37,408 nucleotides of DNA from RYN-428 sp035648595 (GTDB taxonomy: Bacteria; Planctomycetota; Phycisphaerae; Tepidisphaerales; Tepidisphaeraceae). The stretch covers positions 1-37,408 of the forward strand of contig DASRLH010000150.1 of the NCBI GenBank assembly GCA_035648595.1, given 5' to 3'. The notes beneath the pieces were generated by a model that saw only the letters and a program-made list of their open reading frames with translations, did not search any database and was not told the origin of the DNA. Below, piece after piece: positions 25,201 to 31,830 of the stretch. The first letter of the stretch is position 1. Every line of letters begins with the position of its first letter. The translations under genes and the position numbers were made by a program.

Positions 25201-25525
25201 CCAATCCTGGGGACGCTTCTGGGGCTGGGACCCGAAGGAAAACGGCGCGGTGCTGGTCGTTCTATGGAACGCCATGATCCTCCACGCCCGCTGGGGCGGC
25301 ATGGTGCGCGATCGGGGCGTGATGGTACTGGCGGTCCTAGGCAATATCGTCACAAGCTGGTCCTGGTTCGGCACCAACATGCTGGGGATCGGCCTGCATT
25401 CCTACGGCTTCATGAACTCCGCGCAATTCTGGCTGACGGCGTTCATGTTCAGCCAATTGGCGATCGCTGCGATTGGGTTGATCCCGATGCGGCATTGGGC
25501 AAGCCGCACAGAGACGTCAGGGTAA
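22208..25525 (+). CDS. ResB-CcsA fusion, cytochrome c biogenesis (System II)
   Basis: System II moves haem across the membrane and attaches it to apocytochrome c; ResB (CcsB/Ccs1) and CcsA together are the synthetase. This 1105-residue protein joins both. The ResB part has membrane helices LKLTVCLLAVSMVLVLAG, FTLIGLLLINLLSA and GIILIHLGLVMLLGGEII, then a large periplasmic domain (MGIQDVLHNFF, MNHPFRYNGETFYQASWDQA) and another helix near 395. A middle region of about 300 residues (490-800) is mostly helical and not familiar. The CcsA part has about eight helices, RPPVTNLYSSAVFIAWG, and the haem-binding WGRFWGWDPKENGA (the WWD motif). The TTG at 22208 is the start that fits the ResB N-terminus; the ribosome-binding site is weak. 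Confidence 0.93.
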   Translation: MNPLKKILSPFASLKLTVCLLAVSMVLVLAGTTAQRDMGIQDVLHNFFRCWWAKIDFHYFQPTPAKGHGLWPGHFWLPGGFTLIGLLLINLLSAHTVRFKFNRKRIGIILIHLGLVMLLGGEIITAAFAVESQMRVDVHGASNFSEDIRGGHAELAFTDPSAGKTDREVVIPQSILERAAATGELIHDPRLPVDVRVRKWYLNAQKRGPMETDGKIDRLATAGSMRNLGLSALPKSSGTEAGDDEPAAFVTLSKAGKELGTWLLTTTTDTRFSTGPMEPYDGTQKAVVDGKPWRIALRFERMYKPYTVYLDKFTHEHILGTTEEKNFASDIRLVDPGRHVNRTVRIWMNHPFRYNGETFYQASWDQAADRYTVLQVVKNPGWTVPYIACAVGALGLIIHFGTTLIGFLRRRYAAAEGTVGALEAAARRPVTNGTRGGKTSGRLPPASRPERYTLPSEHAWTRYALPMVVVGFAIIAIIAQLIKANSPTQAGPYNWDAAARLPIFYEGHPQPLDTLARNSLRILSGREVALDAKDKTHPPVQWLFDAMTRSGDWMDYKCIRIDHPQVKDLLGLPEKEKRFSLNDLFGGDKNGNLAKMEEQTKLAQEKSSDSLELYDHQILDLASHLRIFDHLALVDLVLRRYDYETGTQHMGELVSALSASTPGLVQKMQASADDPAQVMRILQQALTDVDFSKLSHEQQETVLEWVEQQRIAATLHKIPPEADLFLAAPLSPSETWRPLTQAIARDNPPESALAFLKIAQDYRAGRADDFNSDVAAYEARLDNHVPKLMGKIDYEGFFNRFDPFMLCMVFYVLVFILAFVSMLVWDKPLRRSAFWLLILALAIHTFGLVSRIYLSGRPPVTNLYSSAVFIAWGIVVFSAVLEAIYRNGIGLIAASAAGFTSLLVAAGLAVSDGDTMKQLQAVLDTNFWLATHVVCVTLGYTATFLAGLLAIIGLLRGILSSSLTPAESKDQTRMVYGILCFALLFSFVGTILGGIWADQSWGRFWGWDPKENGAVLVVLWNAMILHARWGGMVRDRGVMVLAVLGNIVTSWSWFGTNMLGIGLHSYGFMNSAQFWLTAFMFSQLAIAAIGLIPMRHWASRTETSG

Positions 25526-25586
25526 CAACGCTGACGGGTGCGTAGAGAGGCTTGTTGGCGAGTCTGCGAGTGCCGAGAACCATCAG

Positions 25587-25686
25587 GTATCACGGGCGTC
25601 TCGCCCGTGCCAGTTGCGTCAAGAGTTGAAGAGCCGTGGTTTCGTGACGCTCTGCGCCATCGGCACGGGCGAGACGCCCGTGATAC
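25587..25686. repeat. paired palindromic repeat (CACGGGCG...CGCCCGTG family)
   Basis: The arms 25587-25611 and 25662-25686 are perfect 25-base reverse complements, each an 8-bp hairpin with loop TCT or AGA. Total length is 100 bases, as in the 98-base pairs at 4150 and 33019. It lies about 100 bases upstream of the sigma-54 activator ATG, in its likely leader or promoter region. Confidence 0.92.
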
Positions 25687-25789
25687 GTCAACTGCTTTTG
25701 TTCCCACCATTTACACGCCTATCATCGTTCGAAACGCCTCATTTCGCGAGTCTATTGCCGCACCGCCTTTGGCTGCGTATTATTTCGTC

Positions 25790-27421
25790 ATGCCCGCCGA
25801 CACAACGCTTGTTATTCCCGCAGCCGAACGAACGACTGACCAGGAATTATACATTCTGACGGAGATCGGCCAGATTCTGGCCGCATCGCTGGATTTGCGC
25901 GCATCCTTCGGCCAAGTCATGCAAATCATCTCAGATAAGCTCTCCATGCGCCGGGGGTCGCTGGTATTGCTCGATGAATCGACCGGCCGGCTGCGCACGG
26001 AAGCGGCAATCGGACTGACCAATGAGGAAATCGAGCGAGGCAAATACGCGGTCGGCGAAGGAATCACCGGCAGCGTGGTCGGCACCGGGCTGGGACGCGT
26101 GATCCAGGACGTGCGAAATGAGCCGGATTTTCTAAACCGCACCGGCAGGTTCACGCCCGATACGCCCGAATCGCTCAGCTTTATCTGCGTGCCCATCAAG
26201 ATCGAGGGGCGCACGGCGGGGGCACTGTCGGTGGATAAGCCGCTCACATCCGAGGACGAGCTGCGCAGCGACGCCAAGTTCCTGGACATCATCGCGGCGT
26301 TTCTGGCCCAGGCCATCCAACTCAATCGCACGGTCATGCGGCAGAAGGAAGAGCTGCTCGAGGAAAATGCCACCCTTCGGGCCCAGGTTCGCGACCGCTA
26401 TAAATTCGAGAACATCATCGGCGACTCGCCGGCGATGCACGATGTATTTACGATGGTGGGCCAGGTCGCCAACAGTCGGGCGAGCGTGCTGATATTGGGC
26501 GAGAACGGCACCGGCAAGGAGATGATCGCCAAGGCCATCCATTACAATTCGCCGCGCCGCGACAAAGCCATCGTGCGCGTGAATTGCGGGGCGTTGGCCG
26601 GCACACTGTTCGAGTCGGAACTGTTCGGCCATGTCAAGGGGAGCTTCACCGGTGCGGTGCGCGATAAAATCGGCCGCTTCGAGGCAGCCAACGGCGGCAC
26701 CATCTTCCTCGATGAGATCGGCACTCTTGAACCACAGTTGCAGGTCAAGCTGCTTCGCGTCCTCCAGGAGCGCGAGTTTGAGCGGGTCGGGGACACGCAA
26801 ACCATGCAGGTGGACGTGCGCGTCATCGCGGCCACGAATATTGATCTGCAGGAGGAAGTGGCCCGCGGGCAGTTTCGGGAGGATTTGTATTATCGGCTTA
26901 ACGTAGTGAGCGTGTATCTGCCGCCGCTGCGCAATCGGCGTGAAGACATCCCCCGGCTCATCGATTTCTTCCTCGATAAATATAATGCCATGAATGCGCG
27001 CAGCCTGCGGCGGATCAGCCGGGATATGCTCAACGTCCTGCTGCGCTATCCCTGGCCGGGAAACGTGCGCGAGCTGGAGAATGCGATCGAGCGCGCGGTG
27101 GTGCTCAGCCGCGACGAGGATTTCACCGAGGATTTGCTGCCGCTGAGCGTGCGGATGTTCGCCGCCCAGCGGCGCACGAATCAGACCAGCGAGACCATCG
27201 GCCAATTGTCCGGCAGGCTCGCCGACCAGGCGGTGGCCGATTACGAAATGCGCGAAGGGGAAATCTATCAACTCGTCATCGACCAGATCGAGCACGCCCT
27301 CATCGAAAAAGCCCTGGCCCGTTGCGGCGGCGTAAAAACCAAGGCCGCCGATTATCTGGGAATCAATCGAAATACGTTGAACAAAAAGGTGAAGGAATTG
27401 GGCATCGAAGCGGCGGAGTGA
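25790..27421 (+). CDS. sigma-54-dependent activator, GAF-AAA-Fis (NifA-like)
   Basis: This is a 543-residue enhancer-binding protein that drives sigma-54 RNA polymerase with ATP. Order of domains: an N-terminal GAF sensor (about residues 20-185; LTEIGQILAASLDLR, VGEGITGSVVGTG), an AAA+ domain (about 205-435) with Walker A GENGTGKE, the sigma-54 contact loop GSFTGA (Ser in place of the usual Ala of GAFTGA), Walker B GGTIFLDEIG and the R-finger region EREFERVGDTQTMQVDVRVI, and a C-terminal Fis-type helix-turn-helix (KTKAADYLGINRNTLNKKVK). The architecture is that of NifA, but no nif genes are here, so the regulon is unknown. The ATG at 25790 is used because the upstream open frame translates hairpin repeats. 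Confidence 0.93.
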   Translation: MPADTTLVIPAAERTTDQELYILTEIGQILAASLDLRASFGQVMQIISDKLSMRRGSLVLLDESTGRLRTEAAIGLTNEEIERGKYAVGEGITGSVVGTGLGRVIQDVRNEPDFLNRTGRFTPDTPESLSFICVPIKIEGRTAGALSVDKPLTSEDELRSDAKFLDIIAAFLAQAIQLNRTVMRQKEELLEENATLRAQVRDRYKFENIIGDSPAMHDVFTMVGQVANSRASVLILGENGTGKEMIAKAIHYNSPRRDKAIVRVNCGALAGTLFESELFGHVKGSFTGAVRDKIGRFEAANGGTIFLDEIGTLEPQLQVKLLRVLQEREFERVGDTQTMQVDVRVIAATNIDLQEEVARGQFREDLYYRLNVVSVYLPPLRNRREDIPRLIDFFLDKYNAMNARSLRRISRDMLNVLLRYPWPGNVRELENAIERAVVLSRDEDFTEDLLPLSVRMFAAQRRTNQTSETIGQLSGRLADQAVADYEMREGEIYQLVIDQIEHALIEKALARCGGVKTKAADYLGINRNTLNKKVKELGIEAAE

Positions 27422-27463
27422 TAATTCGGCACGAACACTAGAGACGCCCGTTTTGTAGGTCTT

Positions 27464-27486
27464 GTAGGGTTCGCTTCAGCGAACGC
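27464..27486. repeat. single GTTCGCT-TC-AGCGAAC hairpin
   Basis: The 23 bases are identical to 13880-13902 and 20453-20475. The match with the 13930-13952 copy (reverse strand) extends further, over GTCTTGTAGGG at one side and GCGG at the other. A fragment GAGACGCCCGT of the CGCCCGTG family lies just upstream (27441-27451). The position, between two convergent genes, would suit a terminator. Confidence 0.9.
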
Positions 27487-27520
27487 GGCCCGCGGGGCAT
27501 GGAGCAGCGTTCCTGGCCCA

Positions 27521-28546
27521 TCATGCCATCCCGCCGAAAAAATCCGCCGTCAATTCCGCAACCGTCTTCGGCACCCGCGCCATCAACTCCACCACGCCTC
27601 GCGCCTGCCGCTCTCGCTCGTCAGGCGATAGATATTCCAACGGCGAGCGCCCGCAACATCGCGCCAACAGGCATCCCAACGTGTGAGACGCCGCGCGCGG
27701 CTCCAGATCAACGGCCCACGGCACATCTCCCGCCGCTTCCCGATAGCTGGCCCAATATGAGTTCGCTGCTTGCGCGAATGCATCCCGATGCGCGATCAGA
27801 TGATGGGCCTTGCTCAGCAGATGAGCCAGCGAGAAACCCAGATCAAAAGCGCCGTCGCCGAAGTGAATGACTTCGTGATCCAGAAGAATAAGCCGGCCGT
27901 CCCGTACGAGAATATTCTTGGGGCTGTAGTCGCCATGAACCAGCGTGTAGCGCGTGGCGCGGGTTTGCTCCACCAATTCGTGCAGGAAGCCTTTTGCCGC
28001 CGGCATCTGGGTCGCGGCATACAGGTAATATGGCTCAAGCCGCAGCGACTCGAAAAAAGAACGATCCTCGAATTCCGCCGCGAGCTCGCCTCGGCGCTGC
28101 CAGGCTCGGCGGTGGATCGTTCCCAGAAGCCGGCCAAACTGCGCGACGTGCCCGGCGTCCACGCGCCCCGAAAGCAACATCGTCTTCCAATTTTCATGCG
28201 GCGTCGGCACCGCCCGCATCGCCAGCAGATGCTCTGCCGGATCGAGGAAGACCAACGGCGTAATCGCGCCCTCCGGCGCCAGCTCGGCCAACCGTTGCAT
28301 GCCCAGCGCTTCGCGCTCGATCCGCCGGGGGTCGCTGAGCCATTCCACCTGCACGCGCAGCCTGGCCAGCGCCTGCTTGAGCACCCACGCCTCGCCCGAT
28401 TCGCGTTGCACCAACACCGTGCGATTGGAAACGCCGCCGGCGAGGTTGGTGAAGCGCGGGGATTCAGTTACGCCGACTCTGCGCGTCTGCCGCAGATAGG
28501 CGAGCAGGCCATCGAAGTCCTCGATATTGAGTGGGATGTCAGGCAT
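27521..28546 (-). CDS. APH/choline-kinase-like phosphotransferase
   Basis: This is a 341-residue member of the protein-kinase-like APH superfamily, cytoplasmic. Seen in order: TNLAGGVSNRTVLVQRESG (nucleotide-binding loop), WVLKQAL with the ATP-binding Lys, RIEREALGMQRL with the Glu of helix C, TLVHGDYSPKNILV (catalytic HGD...N loop, about 206-219) and LILLDHEVIHFGDGAFDLGF (metal-binding Asp, about 225-244). The second half after the loop is helical. The 'SPKN' form and the D-H-E motif resemble small-molecule kinases such as methylthioribose, homoserine or choline kinases more than classical aminoglycoside kinases; I cannot name the substrate. It is convergent with the sigma-54 activator and divergent from lpxA. 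Confidence 0.85.
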   Translation of the reverse strand: MPDIPLNIEDFDGLLAYLRQTRRVGVTESPRFTNLAGGVSNRTVLVQRESGEAWVLKQALARLRVQVEWLSDPRRIEREALGMQRLAELAPEGAITPLVFLDPAEHLLAMRAVPTPHENWKTMLLSGRVDAGHVAQFGRLLGTIHRRAWQRRGELAAEFEDRSFFESLRLEPYYLYAATQMPAAKGFLHELVEQTRATRYTLVHGDYSPKNILVRDGRLILLDHEVIHFGDGAFDLGFSLAHLLSKAHHLIAHRDAFAQAANSYWASYREAAGDVPWAVDLEPRAASHTLGCLLARCCGRSPLEYLSPDERERQARGVVELMARVPKTVAELTADFFGGMA

Positions 28547-28657
28547 TGGCTACCTTGCATTGCATAGGCTATTATTAGGCTATCATCGAGACGCCGTTCC
28601 TGTATCATGCGACCGGTATTGACTCCCGCGCCCGCGCGTCCAGAATGTCCTGCAGCG

Positions 28658-29488
28658 ATGCCAAGTATTCATCCCACCGCGATCGTGGACCACCGGGCGG
28701 AGCTGGCCGACGACGTGCAGGTCGGGCCTTTTTGCATTATCGAGGCGAATGTCAGCATCGGCGCGGGCACCGTCCTCCATTCGCATAGTGTCATCGCTGG
28801 CCCGTTGGCCGTTGGCGCCGGCTGCAAGATCGGGCCTTCCGCGTACGTTGGGCTCGATCCCCAGCACCTGGAATTCCTCACCCGGCCCGACAAGCCGCTA
28901 ACCTGGGCCGTGATCGGCAATGACGTGATCATCCGCGAAGGCGCCTCGATCCACCGCGCCACCAGGCCGGGCCTGGAGAATGCCACGCGCGTCGGCAACC
29001 GCTGCATGCTCATGGGCAGCGCGCATGTGGCACACGATTGCAAGGTCGCCGATGGCGTCATCATGGCCAACGCCGCCCTCCTCGGCGGCCACACCACCGT
29101 CGGCGAAAAAGCGTTCATCGGCGGGGGCTGCACGATCCATCAATTCTGCCGGATCGGCCGGCTCGCGATGGTGGGCGGCAACCAATCCGTCGGCCACGAT
29201 GTGCCCCCCTTCGCCGCCGTTCTTTACAACGGCATCAAAGGCTATAACGCCATCGGCTGCAAGCGCGCCGGCATGAGCCGGCAAACCATCCATTCCATCC
29301 GCGCCGCCTGGCAACTGTTCCACACCCTGCGCACGCTGCCCGCCGTCATCGACGCGATGAAAGGCATCTCGCCTATGAGCGATGAAGTCCGGGAAATCAT
29401 CGACTTCATGTCCACAACGAAACGCGGAATCCAGCCGAGCGTGAAGTTTCTGAATTATCTGAATATGAAAGGCGCGGACTTAATTTGA
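28658..29488 (+). CDS. lpxA: UDP-N-acetylglucosamine acyltransferase (lipid A synthesis)
   Basis: LpxA adds a 3-hydroxyacyl chain to UDP-GlcNAc, the first step of lipid A synthesis. The 276-residue product is mostly left-handed beta-helix hexapeptide repeats (IHPTAIVDHRAELADDVQVG, IGAGTVLHSHSVIAGPLAVG). Landmarks: VIGNDVIIREGASIHRAT, GSAHVAHDCKVADGVIMANA with the catalytic histidine (E. coli His125 in AHIAHDC), IGGGCTIHQFCRIG, and NGIKGYNAIGCKRAGMS before the C-terminal helices. Size is slightly above the E. coli enzyme (262). The ATG at 28658 is adjacent to the first hexapeptide; the 28607 start adds an unlike stretch. No lpxB or lpxD is next to it. Its stop overlaps the convergent neighbour by nine bases. 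Confidence 0.92.
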   Translation: MPSIHPTAIVDHRAELADDVQVGPFCIIEANVSIGAGTVLHSHSVIAGPLAVGAGCKIGPSAYVGLDPQHLEFLTRPDKPLTWAVIGNDVIIREGASIHRATRPGLENATRVGNRCMLMGSAHVAHDCKVADGVIMANAALLGGHTTVGEKAFIGGGCTIHQFCRIGRLAMVGGNQSVGHDVPPFAAVLYNGIKGYNAIGCKRAGMSRQTIHSIRAAWQLFHTLRTLPAVIDAMKGISPMSDEVREIIDFMSTTKRGIQPSVKFLNYLNMKGADLI

Positions 29489-30091
29489 AAATCCATCGGA
29501 GCGCGAGGTCGGAGGAGGTTCGCCATCCTTGGATTGGCTTTCGGGGACGGCGCCGCATTCGGGGCACCGGCCCGGAGAAGCGCGAAGATCATATCCGCAT
29601 TTGGGGCATTGCCCGAGCGAATGTCGCTGACGAAATACATGTGCTCGGTGATCGGTTCGGATGCGCCAGATAATGTAAATGCCAACAGGAATTAACGGAA
29701 TCAGCTTCAACGGCCAAATCGTGTTTTCAGGCATCACGAATAGAACGACGCCCGCAAGCAAGAGCCCACTCCAAAAACACGCCAGAAGCGGCGTACTCAT
29801 CTTGTCCGTTTGATCGGCTTGATCGGCGCGATCGTCCGACTGCTTCGGCGAAATTTGGGAACGAAGTTCTGAAATAGAGCCACGGATGCCGATACCGCTG
29901 ACGACAAGTTCCAGGACATATACGAAGGTGATTAGTACACCATGGCCGGTAAGACCGGTGAGAAGGGAATAAGAACAGAATCCCGCCAACGACAGCCAGA
30001 CCGCGCCCATCAAGAGCGAGAGTGTGATGTTGGCAAGTCGCTTGCCGCTCCTATCGCGCTGATGCGGCGTCTGCGTGTGCTCTGCTTTCAC
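29480..30091 (-). CDS. membrane protein with a C-terminal zinc ribbon
   Basis: This is a 203-residue protein with four predicted membrane helices (ITLSLLMGAVWLSLAGF, HGVLITFVYVLELVVSGIG, ACFWSGLLLAGVVLFVMP, WPLKLIPLIPVGIYIIWRI), a charged loop between the pairs, and near residue 160-180 the zinc ribbon CPKCGYDLRASPGRCPECG. This exact kind of ribbon on small membrane proteins is very common in planctomycetes, often in many copies per genome; its role is unknown. The first codons overlap the end of the desaturase gene by 41 bases on the same strand, so the two are probably one transcript. The stop codon overlaps that of lpxA on the other strand by nine bases. Confidence 0.82.
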   Translation of the reverse strand: MKAEHTQTPHQRDRSGKRLANITLSLLMGAVWLSLAGFCSYSLLTGLTGHGVLITFVYVLELVVSGIGIRGSISELRSQISPKQSDDRADQADQTDKMSTPLLACFWSGLLLAGVVLFVMPENTIWPLKLIPLIPVGIYIIWRIRTDHRAHVFRQRHSLGQCPKCGYDLRASPGRCPECGAVPESQSKDGEPPPTSRSDGFSN

Positions 30092-31007
30092 GATTCCGGC
30101 TCACTTTCGGCAACGCCGGCAAATTCGGGTCGAGAAATCCCAGCGCGTGCGGCGGCTTGATCACCCGCGTGCCGGCGGCCTTCTGTGCCGTTTCAATCTG
30201 CCGATGCAACTCACGCATCTGCGTCCAATGCACCCGCGGGCGGTAATGATGCTCGGCATGATACCCGTTGTTGAACCAGACGGTGTTGTAAAACCATTCG
30301 TAGCAACTCACGCCCCACGCGATCGGCACATCCGGGTTGCCGCCAAAATGCAGGAAATAGCCATTCAGATACGACAGGCAATGCCCCAGATACCAGAACG
30401 GCAGGAAGTAAACGATGAAATGCCAGTTGAGAATCCCCAGCGTCGTAAAAAATGCCACGAACAGCGCAATCTCCCCCACACCCCACCACGCCTGTGCCCG
30501 ATCGCGGCGGGCGATGCTGTCAAACGCCTCGCGCGGATTATCCCGGAAGAACGACAGAAATACATAGCTCCAGGGATTCTCCGGCTCGCCGTCGTGGCCG
30601 TTCTTGTAGATCGAAAGCGGGTCGATCGTTTTGCCCTGCTCATCGGGCAGGTCGGCGTTGCCCATGTGATGCCGGCGATGAATATCTTCGTAAAGCACCT
30701 GCGAAAACCCGCATGCCAATGATTCGAGAATGCTGTACCCGCGATTGAGCGCCTTGGATCGGAAAAAGCGGTTATGCAGGAAACTGTGGGAAACGCCGTT
30801 GACGTTCCAGGCGATGCTCACCGAATAAATCAGCCCCAGTCCCAGCAAAGCCCACCATGCCAGATGCCTGAACGCCAGGAACAAAAGGATCACATAAGCC
30901 AGATGCGCCGCCCCCGCCAACGCCGGCACGGCGTCCCAGCGGGTATGGGCGAAAACAATCGAGTCGGTCTTGAGTCTCACGCCTGTTCCTCGCGAAGCGA
31001 GTACCAT
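30051..31007 (-). CDS. membrane fatty acid desaturase/hydroxylase
   Basis: This is a 318-residue integral-membrane di-iron enzyme of the fatty acid desaturase superfamily. The three histidine boxes are visible: HSFLH (about residue 76), HRRHH (about 112) and HAEHH (about 255). Hydrophobic blocks such as LAYVILLFLAFRHLAWWALL and ALFVAFFTTLGILNWHFIVY flank them. The pattern resembles the branch that acts on acyl lipids or on sphingolipid/carotenoid-like substrates; the exact substrate cannot be told. I chose the ATG at 31007; the frame is open to 31130 with unlikely residues. No good ribosome-binding site is seen. It overlaps the following zinc-ribbon membrane gene. It lacks the partner reductase nearby. 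Confidence 0.87.
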   Translation of the reverse strand: MVLASRGTGVRLKTDSIVFAHTRWDAVPALAGAAHLAYVILLFLAFRHLAWWALLGLGLIYSVSIAWNVNGVSHSFLHNRFFRSKALNRGYSILESLACGFSQVLYEDIHRRHHMGNADLPDEQGKTIDPLSIYKNGHDGEPENPWSYVFLSFFRDNPREAFDSIARRDRAQAWWGVGEIALFVAFFTTLGILNWHFIVYFLPFWYLGHCLSYLNGYFLHFGGNPDVPIAWGVSCYEWFYNTVWFNNGYHAEHHYRPRVHWTQMRELHRQIETAQKAAGTRVIKPPHALGFLDPNLPALPKVSRNRESRAHADAASAR

Positions 31008-31246
31008 ACGGGCGGACGCAGGCAAATCAAGCGTCCAAACGCGCCGATGTCCCGCAGTTCGGAAGCACGTTTGGCGTGCAGCCTTAAGGACAAATCCCAC
31101 GCCGCGCCCCCGACGACTTGCATTGCGCACTTACTGTAATGAGAGCGGGACATTGCAAACGATCTGCTGCCTTAAGGAGATGTTGCAGCTATTTTTGTGC
31201 GAAGGGTGGGTGCTACCATGTTCAGTTTTCATGGCGGGCACATGGT

Positions 31247-31669
31247 TCACCAACCACGACCAATTGTGTCCCACTGGTCCTGAAAGCGCTCGTACGCCTT
31301 GGGCTGCAACCAGCAACTCGTCTTACCATTCTTCACTCCTACATGCACGAGCGGGCGCACGGCGGCTGTCGTTACAATAAAAAACTCAGGAACGTCCCGC
31401 ACTCTACGAGCGATAATGAGGTAGTCGGCGATCAGGCCGCACAAGCCCGGATCGGTGCCCAGCGGCACCGGCGATGGGTCGCTCAACGCCTTGACCTGTA
31501 CGGTGATAGTCCGCTTGCCGCACTGGCTGTAGCCGAGCACGTCAATTCCCTTTGCGTTGCGTGATGTCGGCATCACGTTCCAGCCCCGTTTGGAAAGCTC
31601 GTAGCATACGGCGTATAGGCCCATGTTTCCCACGAGTTGCGCGTGCTTTGGACGTTCAGTTTCAGGCAT
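31247..31669 (-). CDS. PD-(D/E)XK nuclease-fold protein, function unknown
   Basis: This is a 140-residue protein. The N-terminal part, NMGLYAVCYELSKRGWNVMP, followed by AKGIDVLGYS and KRTITVQVKAL, matches the PD-(D/E)XK core: a first helix with a small-residue face, a GIDV/L strand whose Asp binds metal, and a Q-V-K strand with the catalytic Gln/Lys. The second half (GLIADYLIIARRV, PEFFIVTTAAV, WLQPKAYERFQDQWDTIG) resembles small DUF4365-like or restriction-associated proteins that read DNA ends or nucleoside cargo. It has an ATG at 31669 and no signal peptide. It stands alone, divergent from selD. It could be an orphan endonuclease; the family name is tentative. Confidence 0.7.
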   Translation of the reverse strand: MPETERPKHAQLVGNMGLYAVCYELSKRGWNVMPTSRNAKGIDVLGYSQCGKRTITVQVKALSDPSPVPLGTDPGLCGLIADYLIIARRVRDVPEFFIVTTAAVRPLVHVGVKNGKTSCWLQPKAYERFQDQWDTIGRGW

Positions 31670-31830
31670 GCTGTTAGTCTACGCGCAGTCGTCAAAAGCC
31701 TCAAACTCTTCCGCCCACGACTGGCGCTTGCCATATTTATTCCCATACCCGCGTCAAAGGCACGAGACACATCTGCAACATTGGCGGGTTGCGGCTATAG
31801 TGCTCCTCCGACTCAAAAGGAGAATTGCTT

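Noticed and set aside
27441..27451. Another full CACGGGCG/CGCCCGTG element
   Set aside because: Only an 11-base fragment (GAGACGCCCGT) is present, without the second arm.
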